DNA of 64,000 bases. It comes from Paraescarpia echinospica. Taxonomy: Eukaryota; Annelida; Polychaeta; Sabellida; Siboglinidae. The stretch covers positions 55,235,486 through 55,299,485 of the forward strand of contig CM034533.1 of assembly GCA_020002185.1 (NCBI GenBank), written 5' to 3'. The notes below the pieces were generated by a model. It was given only the letters and a program-made list of their open reading frames with translations. It did no database searches and was not told the DNA's origin. The translations under genes and the position numbers were made by a program. Shown piece after piece: positions 60,092 through 64,000 of the stretch. Positions within the stretch are counted from its first letter, which is position 1. Every line of letters starts with the position of its first letter.

Positions 60092-61322
60092 GTCAGGTTT
60101 TACGTCAGTCCAAAAAGTGCCAAGTGTCTAGCTTCAGTATTTGTTTAGTTGCTTTGCACCGACTGCTTGCTAGCATTATTCCTCGCAAGCTTATTCTTTC
60201 TGGGTTAGATTGGTGGGCCACAGCATTGACGGCAGAAACAGTGGTAGGATTGATTCACCAGGGAAATCTGTTGTCGACTACTGTTTGCCAGTGAAATGGA
60301 AACAGTTGTTCAGCTAGACAAATCACATGGATGAGAAATTATTCTTACCAGAACTCCAGAGTTATGGACAAAGTGCTCATTGTAATTTCAAATAAAACAA
60401 CTGCGTGTACGTTTGCGACACGTTGTGCAATAAATTTATGTGTCATATAAGTGACTGCCTGTTAGTCACAGAGGCTGGGTACATCTGTGTGATAATTAAG
60501 ATAGTCTGTCTCCATAGCAGCTGTTGTACCAGTCTTTGAGATCTGTATTTATGGTACCGTCACGCCACAGTTTAAGTCTGCGTACTGAGTTAACGTCACA
60601 CAGAGGAAGATCTTCAACACATGGTTACTGCACAAGCTCAAACCATTGCAGTTACGCGTGCCTGGGAATGTTGTTCAGCAGTTTCATACTTGTACTGTAC
60701 AAGAGTTGCAAATTGAGACAGAATTGAGGCAAATCTATCAAACTATGGATTAACCACATTCATGGTTATATTTGGACAGTTGCAAAGATTTGAAGCAAAT
60801 TGGCCTCACTGCACATTAACCGGTAAACCCATTAACCATGTTTATAATTATTCCAACAGATTGAGAAACACTTGAAATGAATCTGCATAATGCATATGTG
60901 CATTAACCATGTCCATGTTTAATCCAGCAGTTGCAAAGACTTGAAGCGAATCTACCTAACTGGTTCATGGTTATTCGAGCAGGCCATGAACTTGGTACAC
61001 CAATACGTGGCTGCAGAACAGAACATTTTGTAACTTGTGCCCATTTCAACGTTTATACCAGTGCCATGAAGCTGTAGAAGAATCCAGCATTTCTGTTCAT
61101 TTCTCAGTCTTTGATCTGATAAGACACAATACGCTTGACTTACTTGACTTAAATTTAAATGCCCTGGCCAAATTACCCTTCGCTATCCTCCTGGATGTGA
61201 CACCCTTTAATTTGGTCCTGTCTAGAGCACATTGTTCTGTTGTTAGTAGCAAGAGTGCAATGTCATGTTGAACTTAGTCACTCCGTCTCTTCCGTAACCT
61301 TTCACTTTAAAAAAAAAAATTT
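60092..61322 (+). other. Intron 10, proximal part
   Basis: No exon recognised. The words CATTAACCATG and TTGCAAAGA...TTGAAGC(A/G)AAT recur two or three times between 60740 and 60970, a weak, decayed duplication. Confidence 0.45.
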
Positions 61323-62330
61323 TTAAGTCTTCCTTGAAAGCTCTTTTTTGATTAGGTTTTCGTTTGGCATACAGGAAACATGTCCAAACCACCAGAGCCT
61401 TCTATGTCTGATGACATCTGAGATGGATTCAGGGATGAATGTCTCCTCTCTGATGTGGTTATTTTGTAGTTTGACTGCCCGAGTAACACCTCTAGTAGCC
61501 CGCAGACAACGCACCTCAAAAACCTTGAGACTGTCTCTTGCAATCGTAGTGTCCAGGTGTCAGCACCGTAGATTGCCGTAGGCAGTATAAGGGCTCCATA
61601 TAGTCTAGCTTTCATTCTTATTGAGATGGCTTTCTTTGAAAATATGAGTCTACCAAAGGCTGCTTATGCTAAGGCTATGCGTCTGTCAACAACTTTCTCT
61701 GAAGAAGGTACTATGCTGTACAAGAAGCAGAACTCTCTCACAATCTCGAGTTCTTCAAGGTAATCACCTCGTCAGACAAGCCTATCATTTTCCAGGATGA
61801 TATGCTTGTCTGATGAGGTGATTTTCATACCCGATTTGTTACAGGCAGCTTGAAGCTCTTCAGTGGCAAGTCGTAGTTTCTTTAACATGACAGACATTAG
61901 TGTTGTGTCCTCAGCACATCTAATGTCAAAACTAAGGTCTGTATGTAGTTTAATCACTCTATATAAGCTCTTTAGGTCAGCCATGACAAATTCCAGGAAG
62001 AAACTGAAGAGGACAGGTGATAGCAGACAGCCCTGCTTCTCCTATTTTCACTTTGAACCATTCTGTAATTTGACCAGTACACTTTCAACATTCTTATACA
62101 TGGCTTCAATCAATGATGTCATGTTGGGCTCCACCCCCAATAGATCTTAACATTTTCCATATTGCACCTCGCCAACTGGTATCAAATACGTCCTTAAAAG
62201 TCCACAAAATTTAAATGCAATGGGACACGGCATTCATTTGCCTTTTCTGGCACACTTTGAAGATAGCATGTATTGTTCCTCTGTTTTTCCTGAAAAAGAA
62301 AAAAACAACAGGACAGTTACTGTAACGTTC
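61323..62330 (-). pseudogene. Degenerate RTE-type LINE ORF2 fragment
   Basis: Read on the minus strand from high to low coordinates: FRKNRGTIHAIFKVCQK, then a frame with DVFDTSWRGAIWKMLRSIGG, AMYKNVESVLVKLQNGS, LQFLPGI or SFFLEFVMADLKSLYR, DTTLMSVMLKKLRLATEELQ, KARLYGALILPTAIYGADTW, and finally ISDVIRHRRLWWFGHVSCMP. This is the order of an RTE-type reverse transcriptase from palm to C-terminus. Several frameshifts occur, and the catalytic A-D-D is seen as AED. It lies antisense in intron 10. Confidence 0.85.
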
Positions 62331-62779
62331 CATAGTTTCTTGACAGATCTGAACGCAGCAGAGGAGCAATAGTTCCATCCTGCTAGAGACATATCCTTGG
62401 CAGAGTATTGAACACATAGTACAGACCTATGGCTCATGGTGTTTGACTTCCATATTAAATCGCACATGATGCAACTGTGATGTATTAGGAGGCAGCACCA
62501 GCTGTTCAATTTGTATTTAGAAATCGGCTGACATTACCCACAGGCGATCCAAACAAAGTTACACACAAAAATCTAAATAATGTAATTGAACACCAATTTC
62601 TACATGGGATGGGACTGAGTGTTATAGATCTCTACCCTAACTGAATGACATTCTAATGTCAGCAGCCAAAGTGTCAGCCAGGTGAACCGGGCCAGCGGGC
62701 AAGAAGCTCTACTGTTGATACCGCGCGCTCTCCCCGTGTACATAGTCACACTGCAGGATAGGAGGCATGCCCACTAAGT

Positions 62780-62873
62780 GCGTGTGTGCGTGCGTGCGTG
62801 CGTGCATGTGCGTGCCTATGTGTGTGCGGGGGGTGTATGATGTGTGTGTGTGTTTGTGTGCCAGTATGTGTTA
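62780..62873. repeat. (CGTG)n/(TG)n imperfect microsatellite
   Basis: Interrupted GTGCGTGC and TGTG simple repeats directly before the 70-bp array. Confidence 0.85.
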
Positions 62874-62890
62874 ACGTGTCATCGAGTTTG

Positions 62891-63390
62891 GCTCGCTTTG
62901 TCGTTGTCTGCACTTAAACATTTCAACTAACACAGTGTTGTTGTACTCTACTGCCATGATGCTCGCTTTGTCGTTGTCTGCACTTAAACATTTCAACTAA
63001 CACAGTGTTGTTGTACTCTACTGCCATGATGCTCGCTTTGTCGTTGTCTGCACTTAAACATTTCAACTAACACAGTGTTGTTGTACTCTACTGCCATGAT
63101 GCTCGCTTTGTCGTTGTCTGCACTTAAACATTTCAACTAACACAGTGTTGTTGTACTCTACTGCCATGATGCTCGCTTTGTTGTTGTCTGCACTTAAACA
63201 TTTCAACTAACACAGTGTTGTTGTACTCTACTGCCATGATGCTCGCTTTGTCGTTGTCTGCACTTAAACATTTCAACTAACACAGTGTTGTTGTACTCTA
63301 CTGCCATGATGCTCGCTTTGTTGTTGTCTGCACTTAAACATTTCAACTAACACAATGTTGTTGTACTCTACTGCCATGATGCTCACTTTG
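62891..63390. repeat. 70-bp satellite array, 7 copies
   Basis: Exact 70-bp units starting GCTCGCTTTGTCGTTGTCTG and ending CTCTACTGCCATGAT, with only C/T and G/A changes in a few copies, then a partial eighth. Ends about 240 bp before exon 11. Near identity implies recent expansion. Confidence 0.98.
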
Positions 63391-63629
63391 TATGAAATGT
63401 CTTTTTGTCTTTCTTCAAAATAACATTTCATTAACATTTGATTAATATAACATTTCATTAACAGTTGACTAATGTAACAGTTCATTAACATTTCTACTGA
63501 ATACCATCTCGCTTCCGACTACTAATGAACCGTCATGCATACTGACTAAAATCCACACGTAACACTAAAAGGAACTCCCATCGAATCTGGCTCTGATGAC
63601 ACTGTTGATGACCTGTTTTTGACATTCAG

Positions 63630-63734
63630 GCCGCAACAAAGATTCAGTCGCGCTACCGCGGTTACCGAACCCGGAACAATATCCAAAGGGAGGCTATTGT
63701 GGGAGAAGCAGAGGAAGATGACACAAACACAGTG
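63630..63734 (+). CDS. DCDC2: DCDC2-like exon 11 (IQ motif 2)
   Basis: 105 bp from acceptor TTTTTGACATTCAG, phase 0, encoding AATKIQSRYRGYRTRNNIQR, EAIVGEAEEDDTNTV. IQSRYRGYRTR is a full IQxxxRGxxxR motif, and the A-A-T-x-IQ-x-x-YRGYRT core repeats that of exon 10, so the two exons look like a duplicated pair. I end the exon at donor GTGGGT (63735). If that donor is not used, the frame stops at TGA 63753-63755 after six more residues. Continuation past the window is likely. Confidence 0.78.
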
Positions 63735-64000
63735 GTGGGTTCTGGGAGATTTTGATGTTGTGTCTCGCTGCATTCTGGGAAGGTCCCATCGAGGCATGCC
63801 ATGATCTACATGCTAGTGAATGTCGTCTGTGCCATGGAGGCTGTGTAAAGGCCAACTGTGCCCTTCAAAGACAATGTCAAAGGCCACCTCACCTTATGAT
63901 ATTGGACCGGTTTTTACAAAATATTCATACCTTATGCAGGGACTTGTGTTAGTTACTTATGTATTACATGGGCATTTAACAAAGGTTACACAATGGGAAA
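63735..64000 (+). other. Intron 11 or 3' sequence of the doublecortin gene
   Basis: No AATAAA and no further exon seen before the window ends, in keeping with the gene continuing to the right. Confidence 0.4.

Overview
The window is animal nuclear DNA, most likely from a lophotrochozoan and probably a mollusc. That assignment is an inference from three things: short conserved exons with canonical GT...AG borders separated by large introns, RTE-like and jockey/CR1-like LINE debris, and several tRNA-headed SINE families mixed with hAT-type DNA transposons and many minisatellites. There are no operons, ribosome-binding sites or other prokaryotic signals. Roughly 5 kb or less of the 64 kb is convincing host coding sequence.

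Layout. (1) 2-2512 is one long open coding exon, already open at the left edge, for a Ser/Arg/Lys-rich protein with internal repeats that I do not recognise. Its 3' flank follows. (2) 3.6-16.7 kb is a transposon-rich intergenic block: a 55-bp satellite (6.6-8.55 kb), a 2.7-kb element with 460-bp inverted arms and a hAT-like transposase C-terminus (8.57-11.24 kb), a LINE tail, a second inverted and decayed copy of the same hAT-like element (11.8-13.7 kb), a SINE, and a long (TG)n tract. (3) 17.1 kb to the right edge is a single plus-strand gene that I reconstruct as a DCDC2-type doublecortin gene. I place eleven coding exons at 17312, 34309, 44306, 45012, 48827, 50132, 51253, 52733, 53621, about 59969 and 63630. 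All splice phases agree, giving at least 492 codons: two DCX domains, a basic/acidic tail with a DCDC2-like block, then two IQ motifs. The gene probably continues past the right edge.

The introns hold most of the sequence: a 26-bp minisatellite (25.8-27.4 kb), a 20-bp minisatellite split by a hAT-type insertion with an 8-bp target duplication (22.7-24.6 kb), a 35-bp array of about 81 copies that stops 18 bp before exon 5, 29-, 19- and 70-bp arrays upstream of exons 9, 10 and 11, three non-autonomous terminal-inverted-repeat elements, SINEs, and broken LINEs. A palindrome resembling an RFX X-box lies 167 bp upstream of the doublecortin start codon, which suits a ciliary microtubule protein.

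All exon calls come from reading splice borders, phases and remembered family resemblance. No alignment or transcript data were available.
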